Of a stretch of 64,000 nucleotides of DNA, positions 27,760 to 36,002 are shown piece by piece (positions within the stretch are counted from its first letter, which is position 1; every line of letters starts with the position of its first letter). Made by a program: the position numbers and the translations under genes. A model generated the notes under the pieces. That model was not told the origin of the DNA. It saw nothing but the letters and a program-made list of their open reading frames with translations, and did not search any database. The stretch is from Chitinophagales bacterium (GTDB lineage Bacteria > Bacteroidota > Bacteroidia > Chitinophagales > JADJOU01): assembly GCA_030832185.1 (NCBI GenBank), contig JAURJQ010000009.1, positions 27,537-91,536 of the forward strand. The letters run 5' to 3'.

Positions 27760-29097
27760 TTATAATTTTCCTTGAATTTTCTTCAATTCAATATGACTAT
27801 TTAAAAGATTCAATTCGGCCTGTAACAGCCTTAAATACTGCTGTATTCTCTCATTTTGAGCATTGGCAAATTCAAAACTACTCCCGATTCCTTCTTTGTA
27901 TTTTACTTGCGTTTTATGCTCTATTTTTTCAGAAAGTTTAAGAATATCTTTCTGATTTTTATACTCATTGATATTATTTCGGATAGTTAATAATGTATTC
28001 ATATTCTGCAGCTTGAGAGCATTAAATAGATTCAATTTATCTATTTCCGCCTTTTCTACGGCCAATTTGGCTTGGTTAATTTGGCTTTTTCGAGTAAATC
28101 CATCGAAGATGGGAATATTCGCTTGAATGCCAAAATTTCCAAAATTATACCACTTATTATTAAAGAAATTGAAGCGATCGCTAAATGAATTGTAACCATA
28201 ATTAGCGGCACCGAATAAACTAGGTAAAGCAGAATAACGCATTTGTTTAAGATCATACTTTTTTACTTGAATAGCTTGTTCTGCTAGTTTAGATTCCAAT
28301 CTATTTTCTATGTTATCTACATAGTTAGTCTGCTGAAATACTTCAGATAAATGGTGACTTATATCGTCTGTTAGTCTTAAACTATCTTCCATTGGATAAC
28401 CCATATTGAGCTTAAGGGCGGATAGAGCTAAATGATTCTGTGTCTCTAGCAGCAGGATGGTATTCTCTATGGTCTTAACATTATATTGCAGCCTCTCCAC
28501 GTCTAATTCTTCTATTAGTCCTTGTTTATAGGTTTTATTGGTTTGATCAAATAGCTTATCCATAACAGCTTTACTTTCTTTGATAGATTGCAAACTTTTT
28601 CGGGCCATGACCGCTTGAAAATAAGATTTAGATATGAGCACCTTCACGTCACGTTCGCTCATTTTGACTTGAAGATTGGCTAATTCTTTAATAGAGGTTC
28701 TCGCCTGAACCCCTACTAAATAGCGTCCATCAAAAAGCAATTGCTGTAGTCCAACATTGGCATTCATAGAATTGCTGATTCCAAATTTGACAGGAATTAA
28801 CTGCCCTGGAGCTCCGAATGCATCGCCAGGTATGACGCTAGTAGGCACAATGAATTGATTTTGATAGGCGAGAGAACCATTGATTTTTGGAAATCCTTGA
28901 GTCAATACTTCTTGTGTTTTCTCGTAGGTAATCGATTTTTCAAGCTGGCTATTTTGATGATTATAGTTGTGCTGCAGCGCATATTCTATGGCAGCATCTA
29001 TTGTAAAAATCCTCTTCTGAGCCAATAAATTGGAAGCGAAGATGAGCGCTAAGACCTTGACAGAAATTTTAAATACTTTTATCATATTATTTCTCAA
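27760..29097 (-). CDS. TolC-family outer-membrane efflux channel
   Basis: A 445-residue outer-membrane factor. A signal peptide (about residues 5-26, ending LLAQ) precedes two helical repeat halves of the OEP type. Markers are AIEYALQHNYNHQNSQLE at the start of the mature protein, GFPKINGSLAYQNQ, FGIQANIPIFDGFTRKSQINQA and the late KYKEGIGSSFEFANAQNE. Its first bases overlap the end of the TetR gene by 11, so the two are translated from one transcript. It completes a tripartite pump with the downstream adaptor and permease. Confidence 0.92.
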   Translation of the reverse strand: MRNNMIKVFKISVKVLALIFASNLLAQKRIFTIDAAIEYALQHNYNHQNSQLEKSITYEKTQEVLTQGFPKINGSLAYQNQFIVPTSVIPGDAFGAPGQLIPVKFGISNSMNANVGLQQLLFDGRYLVGVQARTSIKELANLQVKMSERDVKVLISKSYFQAVMARKSLQSIKESKAVMDKLFDQTNKTYKQGLIEELDVERLQYNVKTIENTILLLETQNHLALSALKLNMGYPMEDSLRLTDDISHHLSEVFQQTNYVDNIENRLESKLAEQAIQVKKYDLKQMRYSALPSLFGAANYGYNSFSDRFNFFNNKWYNFGNFGIQANIPIFDGFTRKSQINQAKLAVEKAEIDKLNLFNALKLQNMNTLLTIRNNINEYKNQKDILKLSEKIEHKTQVKYKEGIGSSFEFANAQNERIQQYLRLLQAELNLLNSHIELKKIQGKL

Positions 29098-29686
29098 ATT
29101 TTATTTTATCTAGATATTTAATACCCTTAGAAGTTCCAATTCCATTGAGGTGATAGTACATGAGTTCTTTTTCCAAATCTCCAAAAGAGCGTGTGCGCTG
29201 CTGTGCAAAAAATTCAATCATATTGAATACACTATGAAAATATTGACTTGCAATAAATTCAACATCAATAGTCAATCTATATAAGCCTTCGAGCTGACCT
29301 CGCTTCATATTTTCGACAATAGTATTAAGAACGCAGGTTTTAAAAAAGTCTTGCAGTTTTTTCCAGCAGTCTGGATAATACTTCTGTATATCTGAAACAA
29401 AAATGGGCTTCATCTTTTGATGAGACTCCATATCCATCTGATAAATTAATCGCAATTCATCTATAGCATTTTTCGATACAGATTTGACTCGCTCTACACC
29501 ACAGGCATGATCGGAAATATGAGTATCTATTTCACAGGCTACGATTTCATCTTTACTAGAGAAATGTGAATAGATAGTTTTTTTTGAAATACCCAATGCA
29601 GCAGCTATATCATCCATATTCACAGACTTGGTCCCTCTCTCAAAAAAGAGGTATCTAGCGGATTCTAAAATAATTTCCTTATTCAT
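29087..29686 (-). CDS. TetR-family repressor of the efflux operon
   Basis: A 199-residue regulator. The N-terminal helix-turn-helix is canonical: ILESARYLFFERG, then VNMDDIAAALGISKKTIYSHFSSKDEI. The C-terminal ligand domain is helical and has a few cysteines (ACEIDTHISDHACG). It is the first gene of the operon, 11 bases overlapping tolC. Its probable operator lies between its promoter -7 box and the uvrC side, so negative autoregulation is inferred. Confidence 0.92.
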   Translation of the reverse strand: MNKEIILESARYLFFERGTKSVNMDDIAAALGISKKTIYSHFSSKDEIVACEIDTHISDHACGVERVKSVSKNAIDELRLIYQMDMESHQKMKPIFVSDIQKYYPDCWKKLQDFFKTCVLNTIVENMKRGQLEGLYRLTIDVEFIASQYFHSVFNMIEFFAQQRTRSFGDLEKELMYYHLNGIGTSKGIKYLDKIKFEK

Positions 29687-29694
29687 CGATGCGG

Positions 29695-29702
29695 CAAAAC
29701 TA
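29695..29702 (-). promoter_or_regulatory. -7 box of the efflux operon
   Basis: On the minus strand TAGTTTTG matches TAnnTTTG, 8 bases before the tetR start codon. The leader would therefore be extremely short. The expected -33 position (about 29722) falls inside the palindromic operator. Confidence 0.5.
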
Positions 29703-29716
29703 TAAAGAAAAAATCT

Positions 29717-29748
29717 AAGGAAACTAATTTAGTTTTCTAAGTTTCCTT
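29717..29748. promoter_or_regulatory. Probable TetR operator
   Basis: A perfect 15-base palindrome (aaactaa-t-ttagttt, 29721-29735) lies within a wider inverted repeat, aaggaaact at 29717-29725 with agtttcctt at 29740-29748. It covers the -33 position of the tetR promoter. Its size and place fit an operator through which the regulator would block its own operon. Confidence 0.65.
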
Positions 29749-29774
29749 AAAAATTCACAAAATACACTTGACCA

Positions 29775-31580
29775 CTATTCTTTACCATCCAGACGTGCGA
29801 AATAGCTGAGTAAAATATCGGAACGCTTTCTCCCGATTAATTCAGTGAGTTCATCGGAAGTGGCCAACCGCATATTGGCTATGGATTTATAATGCTGGAG
29901 TAGCTTCGTAATAGTCGTTTTACCTATGCCGTCGATATCTGTTAAGGATGATTGGATCATAGATTTAGAACGTATCTGTCTATGAAAACTTAGACCGAAT
30001 CGGTGTGCCTCATCTCGCATTTGCTGAATGAGTTTGAGTGCCGGACTTTTCTTATCAATATACATAGGTATTGGGTCATCTTTAAAATAGATTTCTTCTA
30101 GTTTCTTAGCTACACCTACTATAGTTACCTTAGTTTCTAATTCCAACTCTTTAAGGGCCTCTAACGCATGACTGAGCTGACCCTTACCACCATCTATGAC
30201 TATGAGCTGCGGGAGAGATTCATTCTCTTCTATCATACGCTTATAACGGCGGTTGACTATTTCTTTCATCGAGGCGAAATCGTCTGGACCTATTACTGTC
30301 TTGATATGAAAATGTCTATAATCTCGCTTGGCGGGCTTACCATTCTTAAAAACCACACAAGCACTCACGGGATTCGTTCCTTGAATATTTGAGTTGTCAA
30401 AACATTCTATATGGATAGGAAGCTGATTCAGTCTCAACTTATCTTGTAGTTCCTTTAATACATTAAATTCCTTGCGTTTTTTATCAAATTTAGGATCCGT
30501 GAAGAGTGTCATAGCAAAGCTTCGCGCATTGGTGTAGGAAATATCAAGTAGTTTTTTCTTATCACCTAGCAGGGGAATCACCTGCCTTACCTTATTGGGT
30601 AATTCACTAACCTCTTCTGGCAGCACCACTTCTTCTATCTCTGCATGTGATAGAATAAACTGTGTGATAAATGTTTCCAAAACCTCCGCATTCGATTCAT
30701 CGAGTTTACGCTCTACCTCTAGACTTTTAGAACTGATAATGGTTCCATTCTCGATATATAGATAGTTGATAATACACTTGGCCTCTGTAGTATATAAATT
30801 GACTGCGAGGATATGATTCCACTTAGGATTAAAGATGACGGATTTTGTTTCAAACTCGTCCAGCTTTTTTAACTTAACCTTCCATTCTTCTGCCGCCTCA
30901 AACTCAAGCTGATCTGCTGTTTTATCCATTTGGGCTTTCATATAATCTTTTACCTGACTGAATTTACCCTTCAGTATATCCTTAATTTTACGAATGTTTT
31001 GTGCATATTCTTCTTCGGTCTGTTTGTTCTCGCAGGGAGCTAGGCAATTACCGATATGATACTCCAGACAAGCTCTAAATTTCTTCTTATCTATACTTTC
31101 TTTCGCTAAACTCAGTGTGCAGGTGCGAAGAGGGAAAAGCGTCGTGATGGTATTAAAAATATCTTTAGCTGTAATTACAGAAGTATAGGGTCCCAGGTAT
31201 TCAGAGCCATCCTTATAATATTTTCGCGTGAAAAAAATACGTGGAAAACGCTCGTTTTTGATTACTATAAAAGGATACGTCTTATCATCCTTTAAACGAA
31301 TATTATATTTTGGCTGATTTTCTTTAATGAGACTATTCTCCAAGATAAGCGCATCATTTTCATTAGGAACTATGGTCACATCTATACGAGCTATTTGCTT
31401 AACCATAAGCTTGATTCGAGTAGCTACGATTTTATTCTCCAAAAAATACTGCGATACCCGTTTCTTAATGTTCTTGGCTTTGCCCACATAGAGCCAGTTT
31501 TCCTCACTATCGAAATAGCGATATACACCAGGCTGCTCTGGCAGGCTCTCACGAATCACTAAAAACTCATCTAAGGTCAT
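29775..31580 (-). CDS. uvrC: Excinuclease ABC subunit C
   Basis: A 601-residue nucleotide-excision repair nuclease that makes both incisions around a lesion. The GIY-YIG domain is at about 14-95 (PGVYRYFDSEENWLYVGKAKN). A Cys-containing stretch (ACLEYHIGNCLAPCE) is followed by the UVR motif near residue 205. The RNase H-like domain (IECFDNSNIQGTNPVSACVV) follows. Helix-hairpin-helix motifs end the protein (LTDIDGIGKTTITKLLQHY). The length is typical. It is transcribed away from the tetR promoter in the same direction, but there is an 88-base gap, so it is a separate unit. Confidence 0.97.
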   Translation of the reverse strand: MTLDEFLVIRESLPEQPGVYRYFDSEENWLYVGKAKNIKKRVSQYFLENKIVATRIKLMVKQIARIDVTIVPNENDALILENSLIKENQPKYNIRLKDDKTYPFIVIKNERFPRIFFTRKYYKDGSEYLGPYTSVITAKDIFNTITTLFPLRTCTLSLAKESIDKKKFRACLEYHIGNCLAPCENKQTEEEYAQNIRKIKDILKGKFSQVKDYMKAQMDKTADQLEFEAAEEWKVKLKKLDEFETKSVIFNPKWNHILAVNLYTTEAKCIINYLYIENGTIISSKSLEVERKLDESNAEVLETFITQFILSHAEIEEVVLPEEVSELPNKVRQVIPLLGDKKKLLDISYTNARSFAMTLFTDPKFDKKRKEFNVLKELQDKLRLNQLPIHIECFDNSNIQGTNPVSACVVFKNGKPAKRDYRHFHIKTVIGPDDFASMKEIVNRRYKRMIEENESLPQLIVIDGGKGQLSHALEALKELELETKVTIVGVAKKLEEIYFKDDPIPMYIDKKSPALKLIQQMRDEAHRFGLSFHRQIRSKSMIQSSLTDIDGIGKTTITKLLQHYKSIANMRLATSDELTELIGRKRSDILLSYFARLDGKE

Positions 31581-31728
31581 AATTTATGTGGTAAAAATAC
31601 CTAAAGTTCAGGTCTAACCATATAAAATTAAATAATTGTGCGCAATTGAAGACTATTAAAAGATATTCCCAACAGTTAACTTAAAATTGCGGTAACCACA
31701 AAGGAAGTGAATATTATATTCTTAAAGA

Positions 31729-32529
31729 CTAAGGCAAAGTAATTTTAGCAGACAATCGAGAATTATAAATAGGATTACCATTAAAATCTGGGTCTTTTAT
31801 AAGCAGATCACAGAGAGTTATTGTTAATCTCCCTGATACATAGCTTACGTATATTGGTTTTTGAAATTCAGCAGCATACCATGGGCTCATAAAGTTCATA
31901 TCTTTTATAAATACTTTGTCTATGTCTTCTTTATCCAATAACTGATAATCATTAGACGTATAATATATGCCGGCTTCTAATTTATTTCTTTTCCAAAATT
32001 CTGAAAAGGTTAATGTTAATTGACCATTAGTTCCTGCTGCCTTAATTACAAAACCATTTGAAGTGTCTATTGAAACAGTCGTGAATACTTTATTCGGAAT
32101 GGGTGCTGAATTATTTATATAGGCTGCAGTATTATTTGAAGGATTACAACTTGGATTTCCTTGTTTAAGGGTTACATCTACAAATATACTATCGTAAATA
32201 GAGGGGCAATTGCTATATTTTGTAGTAACATAGTACCATCCTTGATGATAGGGTGTTGCTTGGTTTGTAATACCTATTTCTTTTAAATTATATTGGTTAA
32301 ACCCATTTGGACCAATACAATCATATTTAAGATCTGGAAATGAATCCGTCTTTATTATAATATCTTCACCAAACGGGATTGGATTCATTGGAAGGATTTT
32401 AATAGCTTTAAATTCAGAGCAATTAGGCTTTCTTTTGCTTATTTGAGGTCCATCATCAAACTTTAAGCAAGAACTATTTAAGGATAGAAAAAAAATGCAT
32501 ACCAATAAGTATTTTATATTTGTCATCAT
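31729..32529 (-). CDS. Lipoprotein of unknown function
   Basis: A 266-residue exported lipoprotein; LNSSC gives the lipidated cysteine near residue 21. No family is recognised. The sequence is rich in Asn, Ser, Pro and beta-branched residues. A conserved-looking Cys pattern (SEF, CIGPNGF, NCPSIY, NPSCNPSN) suggests one or two disulfides, and an Ig-like or PKD-like segment near residues 45-125 (IPFGEDIIIKTDS and GWYYVTTKYSNC) is plausible. It lies 10 bases after the small outer-membrane protein gene on the same strand, so the two are likely an operon. Confidence 0.65.
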   Translation of the reverse strand: MMTNIKYLLVCIFFLSLNSSCLKFDDGPQISKRKPNCSEFKAIKILPMNPIPFGEDIIIKTDSFPDLKYDCIGPNGFNQYNLKEIGITNQATPYHQGWYYVTTKYSNCPSIYDSIFVDVTLKQGNPSCNPSNNTAAYINNSAPIPNKVFTTVSIDTSNGFVIKAAGTNGQLTLTFSEFWKRNKLEAGIYYTSNDYQLLDKEDIDKVFIKDMNFMSPWYAAEFQKPIYVSYVSGRLTITLCDLLIKDPDFNGNPIYNSRLSAKITLP

Positions 32530-32539
32530 ATTAAATCAA

Positions 32540-33145
32540 TTAATCTTTAGGATTGGTAATAAAGAAAACATTAAGACCTAAGGCTGGGTGCAAACCTTCA
32601 ATATGATTCAATATTGAAAATGCTTTTATACCCATTTTAAACTTTTCTGAAAATCCAAAAATCACTCCTAAATTAGGATACAAACCAGAACTACCCGAAT
32701 TTTGATATTCCCCATCTACATTTTTCGGCAATGATGCGTAAGCATAACCTATGCCACCAAAAAAACCAATTTTATCAATATTATCGACAACACTTTGACA
32801 ACCATAATTGAAATTTAAACTAAAAGGTAACATAAATCCAAAAGAACCCAACCCTCTATCTGGGGATATATCTGCCATCATCTGAGCTGGTAAACAAGTT
32901 GATATTTGTATGGCAAGTCCTGCTGAAATAGACGACTTTTCATTCAGTTCAAAATTTAAACGCTGTGCAGTTTGGAATGAAAAAGAAATTTCTTTGGAAA
33001 GCAATATACCTAGTCCACCATCGTTTGTCGTAGAAATCATTGGACCAAGAACCGCCGTGCCTATAGAAGGTCTATCTCGGTTTAATTGAGCGCTTAGCTC
33101 TAAGGCTCCTATTAGTAAAATAAGGAAAAGAAAATAATGTTTCAT
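32540..33145 (-). CDS. Putative outer-membrane beta-barrel protein
   Basis: A 201-residue exported protein with a signal peptide (MKHYFLFLILLIGALELSAQ). The rest is alternating polar and hydrophobic strands with many glycines (GLGILLSKEISFSF, GSFGFMLPFSLNFNYG, KIGFFGGIGYAYASL, GVIFGFSEKFKMGIKAF), like a small outer-membrane barrel of about eight strands. The start at 33145 is preferred: the frame extends to 33184, but those extra 13 residues overlap the tail of the decayed OmpA frame and precede the signal peptide. It is probably cotranscribed with the lipoprotein gene 10 bases downstream. Confidence 0.65.
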   Translation of the reverse strand: MKHYFLFLILLIGALELSAQLNRDRPSIGTAVLGPMISTTNDGGLGILLSKEISFSFQTAQRLNFELNEKSSISAGLAIQISTCLPAQMMADISPDRGLGSFGFMLPFSLNFNYGCQSVVDNIDKIGFFGGIGYAYASLPKNVDGEYQNSGSSGLYPNLGVIFGFSEKFKMGIKAFSILNHIEGLHPALGLNVFFITNPKD

Positions 33146-33155
33146 ATAATTGGTT

Positions 33156-33577
33156 TTATGAAAAGAGCCTACTAGTGGTAGCATTTAAAATAAAATTTTC
33201 TATCACTCGCAATGAGGTTCTACTGCTATTCTTTTTTCGGAACTCTTCAATATAATTTAAAGGCTAACCGGATGGTTCTTACCTCACCTTCGCTCTCATT
33301 TTGTTGGCTACTATGCCCATTGGTTCAAAAGAATTCATTTATGTACTAGCTCTCTCTAACTATAATTTAAGGGTTAGCAACATCATTTCCTGTATTATCT
33401 GTATAGCTAATAATTTTAACCTTATAGTTGGATAAGCTTTTTGCATATTAACCGTGTTGCCTAACTGTTAATTAGAAAAGGAAACTAAAGTATCGTTGCT
33501 AGTTTCAAATATCAATGTATCAGAATCAAACCTAGTGACTTTTTCTACCTTTAAATTTTTATCCCCAATGAATTGAA
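33156..33577 (-). pseudogene. Decayed OmpA-like C-terminal (peptidoglycan-binding) domain
   Basis: The leftward strand encodes, in broken frames, nearly all of an OmpA-family C-terminal domain, with no usable start. In order: KVEKVTRFDSDTLIFETSND ending at a TAA (33468-33470); QLGNTVN; after a one-base loss, YAKSLSNYKVKIISYTDNTG then NDVAN (33367-33447), the hallmark TDN-G region. After a one-base gain comes LKL-stop-LERAST-stop-MNSFEPMGIVANKMRAK, matching the usual N-LS-RA and GI segments. Then follows VR-stop-EPSG-stop-PLNYIEEFRKKNSSRTSLRV, matching the end of the domain. About seven lesions are present. The fragment begins directly behind the hppA stop, so its 5' part has been lost. Confidence 0.75.
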
Positions 33578-35893
33578 TTATTTCATTTCAATACCATTAG
33601 CAGAGTCTATAAATTCTTTTCCTGCGCCAGAGAGCATTGCTGATGCTTGATCTTCATTTAAGTTTGATGTTTTTTCAACAACTTTTAAAACTACTTCATC
33701 ATGACTTGCTGGTCTCTCCGTCGCTATCATAGGAGCTATTATCAAACCTATTAGAGAAGTCAATTTAATCAAAATATTCATAGAAGGTCCTGACGTATCT
33801 TTGAATGGATCTCCTACTGTATCTCCTGTTACAGCAGCTTTGTGAGCATCAGAGCCTTTATAGGTCATTTCTCCATTTATCATGACACCAGCTTCAAATG
33901 ATTTCTTAGCATTATCCCATGCACCACCAGCATTATTCTGGAATACTGCCCATAAAACACCAGATACAGTTACACCTGCCATATATCCCCCAAGCATCTC
34001 AGCTATGATCGCATTATTTCCTCCATAAACCAATTTACCTAGAATAACTATCAATATAGGGAAACCAATAGTCATTAATCCTGGCAGCATCATTTCTCGT
34101 AAAGCCGCTTTGGTAGAAATCGCTACACATTTGCCATATTCAGGCTTACCTGTACCTTCCATGATTCCAGGTATTTCTTTAAATTGTCTTCTCACTTCAT
34201 AAACCATATCCATGGCTGCTTTTCCTACAGAGTTCATAGCCAATGCAGAGAATACAACCGGTATCATGCCGCCGACAAACAGCATAGCTAATACAGGTGC
34301 TTTAAAGATATTAATACCTTCGATACCTGTAAAGGTGACATAAGCTGCAAATAAAGCTAATGAAGTTAAAGCTGCTGAAGCAATAGCGAATCCTTTGCCG
34401 GTAGCAGCAGTTGTGTTGCCTACTGAATCTAAAATATCTGTTCTCATTCTCACTTCTTTTGGTAATTCGCTCATCTCGGCGATACCACCCGCATTATCTG
34501 AAATAGGGCCAAAAGCATCAATAGCTAACTGCATAGCAGTAGTCGCCATCATGGCAGACGCCGCTAGAGCTACACCATAGAATCCTGCTAATGCATAGGA
34601 GCCCCATATAGCAGCAGCGAATAAAATAATTGTAGGGAAAGTGGATATCATACCTGTAGCTAAACCCGCTATAACATTTGTACCAGCACCCGTACTAGAT
34701 TTTTGTACAATAGCTAAGACTGGCTTAGTTCCTAGACCTGTATAGTATTCAGTTACAGAGGAAATTACTCCACCAACAATTAATCCTACAATAGTAGCAT
34801 AGAATACTCTCATAGATGAAATTTCTTTTATGCCTTCACCGAAAAATTCCATCTGCATCGTAGCAGGAAGCATCTTGTTGACTAAGAAATAACAAGCAAT
34901 AGCTGTTAAAAGAATAGATACCCAGTTTCCAATATTCAAAGCACCCTGTACCTGAGCTTCCTTAGCCTCATTGCTTGAAATTTTCACTAGTAAAGTTCCT
35001 ATAATAGAAAATAAAATACCGAAGCCTGCTATAACCATAGGCAATAAGATAGGACCTATACCTCCGTATATGTCTGCTATACTTCCACCCATGTCCTCGA
35101 TTACATAATTTCCTAAAACCATAGCTGCTAAAACAGTAGCTACATAAGACCCAAATAAATCAGCGCCCATACCTGCAACATCTCCTACATTATCGCCTAC
35201 GTTATCCGCTATGGTAGCTGGGTTACGAGGATCATCTTCAGGAATACCTGCTTCCACCTTGCCTACTAGGTCAGCCCCTACATCAGCAGCTTTTGTATAA
35301 ATACCACCTCCTACTCTAGCAAATAAGGCTATAGACTCGGCACCCAATGAAAATCCAGCCAAGGTTTCCAATAAAACTGTCATGTCATGCGTATTTGTCC
35401 AGGTTCCATTCATAAAGTAATGGAATAGAATAATGAAAAATCCAGCCAAGCCAAGTACAGCAAGTCCTGCAACACCTAATCCCATTACCACTCCACCACT
35501 AAAAGAAACTTTCAAGGCTTGAGGAAGTGAAGTACGAGCTGCTTGAGTTGTTCTAACATTCGTTTTGGTAGCGATTCTCATTCCCATATTACCAGCCAAA
35601 GCAGAAAAAATAGCGCCGAAAATAAAGGCGACTACAATTAAAATATGGGTGGTTGGTACAATAAATGAAATCCCAGCTAAAGCAATACTAGCTATTAAAA
35701 CAAATATTGCGAGTAGTTTATACTCTGCATTTAAAAAAGCTAAGGCACCTTCGTATATATAGTCAGAAATTTCTTTCATTTTACCATCACCAGCATCTTG
35801 CTTCAGCACCCAAGAACGTATAACCACCATGTAAATAAGACCTATCATAGCCATAATTAAAGGAATGTAAATCATTATTGAACTCATACTCAT
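33578..35893 (-). CDS. hppA: Membrane-bound ion-translocating pyrophosphatase
   Basis: A 771-residue polytopic membrane protein that couples pyrophosphate hydrolysis to ion pumping. The substrate site is visible in KAADVGADLVGKVEAGIPED and NPATIADNVGDNVGD, plus a C-terminal acidic cluster near GDTVGDPFKD. The sequence GNTTAATGKG, with Ala where K-independent enzymes have Lys, fits the potassium-dependent class. A glutamate occurs in helix 5 (SLGAESIALF, Glu186), whereas helix 6 has DLFGSYVA without the Glu of sodium pumps. From memory this is the Flavobacterium johnsoniae-type proton pump pattern. The gene stands alone with its own -7 box. Confidence 0.95.
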   Translation of the reverse strand: MSMSSIMIYIPLIMAMIGLIYMVVIRSWVLKQDAGDGKMKEISDYIYEGALAFLNAEYKLLAIFVLIASIALAGISFIVPTTHILIVVAFIFGAIFSALAGNMGMRIATKTNVRTTQAARTSLPQALKVSFSGGVVMGLGVAGLAVLGLAGFFIILFHYFMNGTWTNTHDMTVLLETLAGFSLGAESIALFARVGGGIYTKAADVGADLVGKVEAGIPEDDPRNPATIADNVGDNVGDVAGMGADLFGSYVATVLAAMVLGNYVIEDMGGSIADIYGGIGPILLPMVIAGFGILFSIIGTLLVKISSNEAKEAQVQGALNIGNWVSILLTAIACYFLVNKMLPATMQMEFFGEGIKEISSMRVFYATIVGLIVGGVISSVTEYYTGLGTKPVLAIVQKSSTGAGTNVIAGLATGMISTFPTIILFAAAIWGSYALAGFYGVALAASAMMATTAMQLAIDAFGPISDNAGGIAEMSELPKEVRMRTDILDSVGNTTAATGKGFAIASAALTSLALFAAYVTFTGIEGINIFKAPVLAMLFVGGMIPVVFSALAMNSVGKAAMDMVYEVRRQFKEIPGIMEGTGKPEYGKCVAISTKAALREMMLPGLMTIGFPILIVILGKLVYGGNNAIIAEMLGGYMAGVTVSGVLWAVFQNNAGGAWDNAKKSFEAGVMINGEMTYKGSDAHKAAVTGDTVGDPFKDTSGPSMNILIKLTSLIGLIIAPMIATERPASHDEVVLKVVEKTSNLNEDQASAMLSGAGKEFIDSANGIEMK

Positions 35894-35931
35894 TTGTTTA
35901 ATATTTATTGTTTGATTTTTATAAAGGTTGG

Positions 35932-35939
35932 CAAAAATA
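35932..35939 (-). promoter_or_regulatory. -7 box of hppA
   Basis: On the minus strand TATTTTTG matches TAnnTTTG, 38 bases before the hppA start. No TTTG is seen at the usual -33 distance. Confidence 0.45.
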
Positions 35940-36002
35940 GAAGTTTTTATTTTCTAAAGTCATTTTTTTTCCCCATATAGAATTACTTCATTTCTTTCAT
36001 CG

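Noticed and set aside
29775..31580. uvrC as part of the efflux operon
   Set aside because: It lies 88 bases beyond the operator in the direction opposite to the operon flow and is unrelated in function.
33146..33184. Upstream extension of the barrel-like protein
   Set aside because: The 13 added residues lie in front of a good signal peptide and overlap the tail of the decayed OmpA frame.
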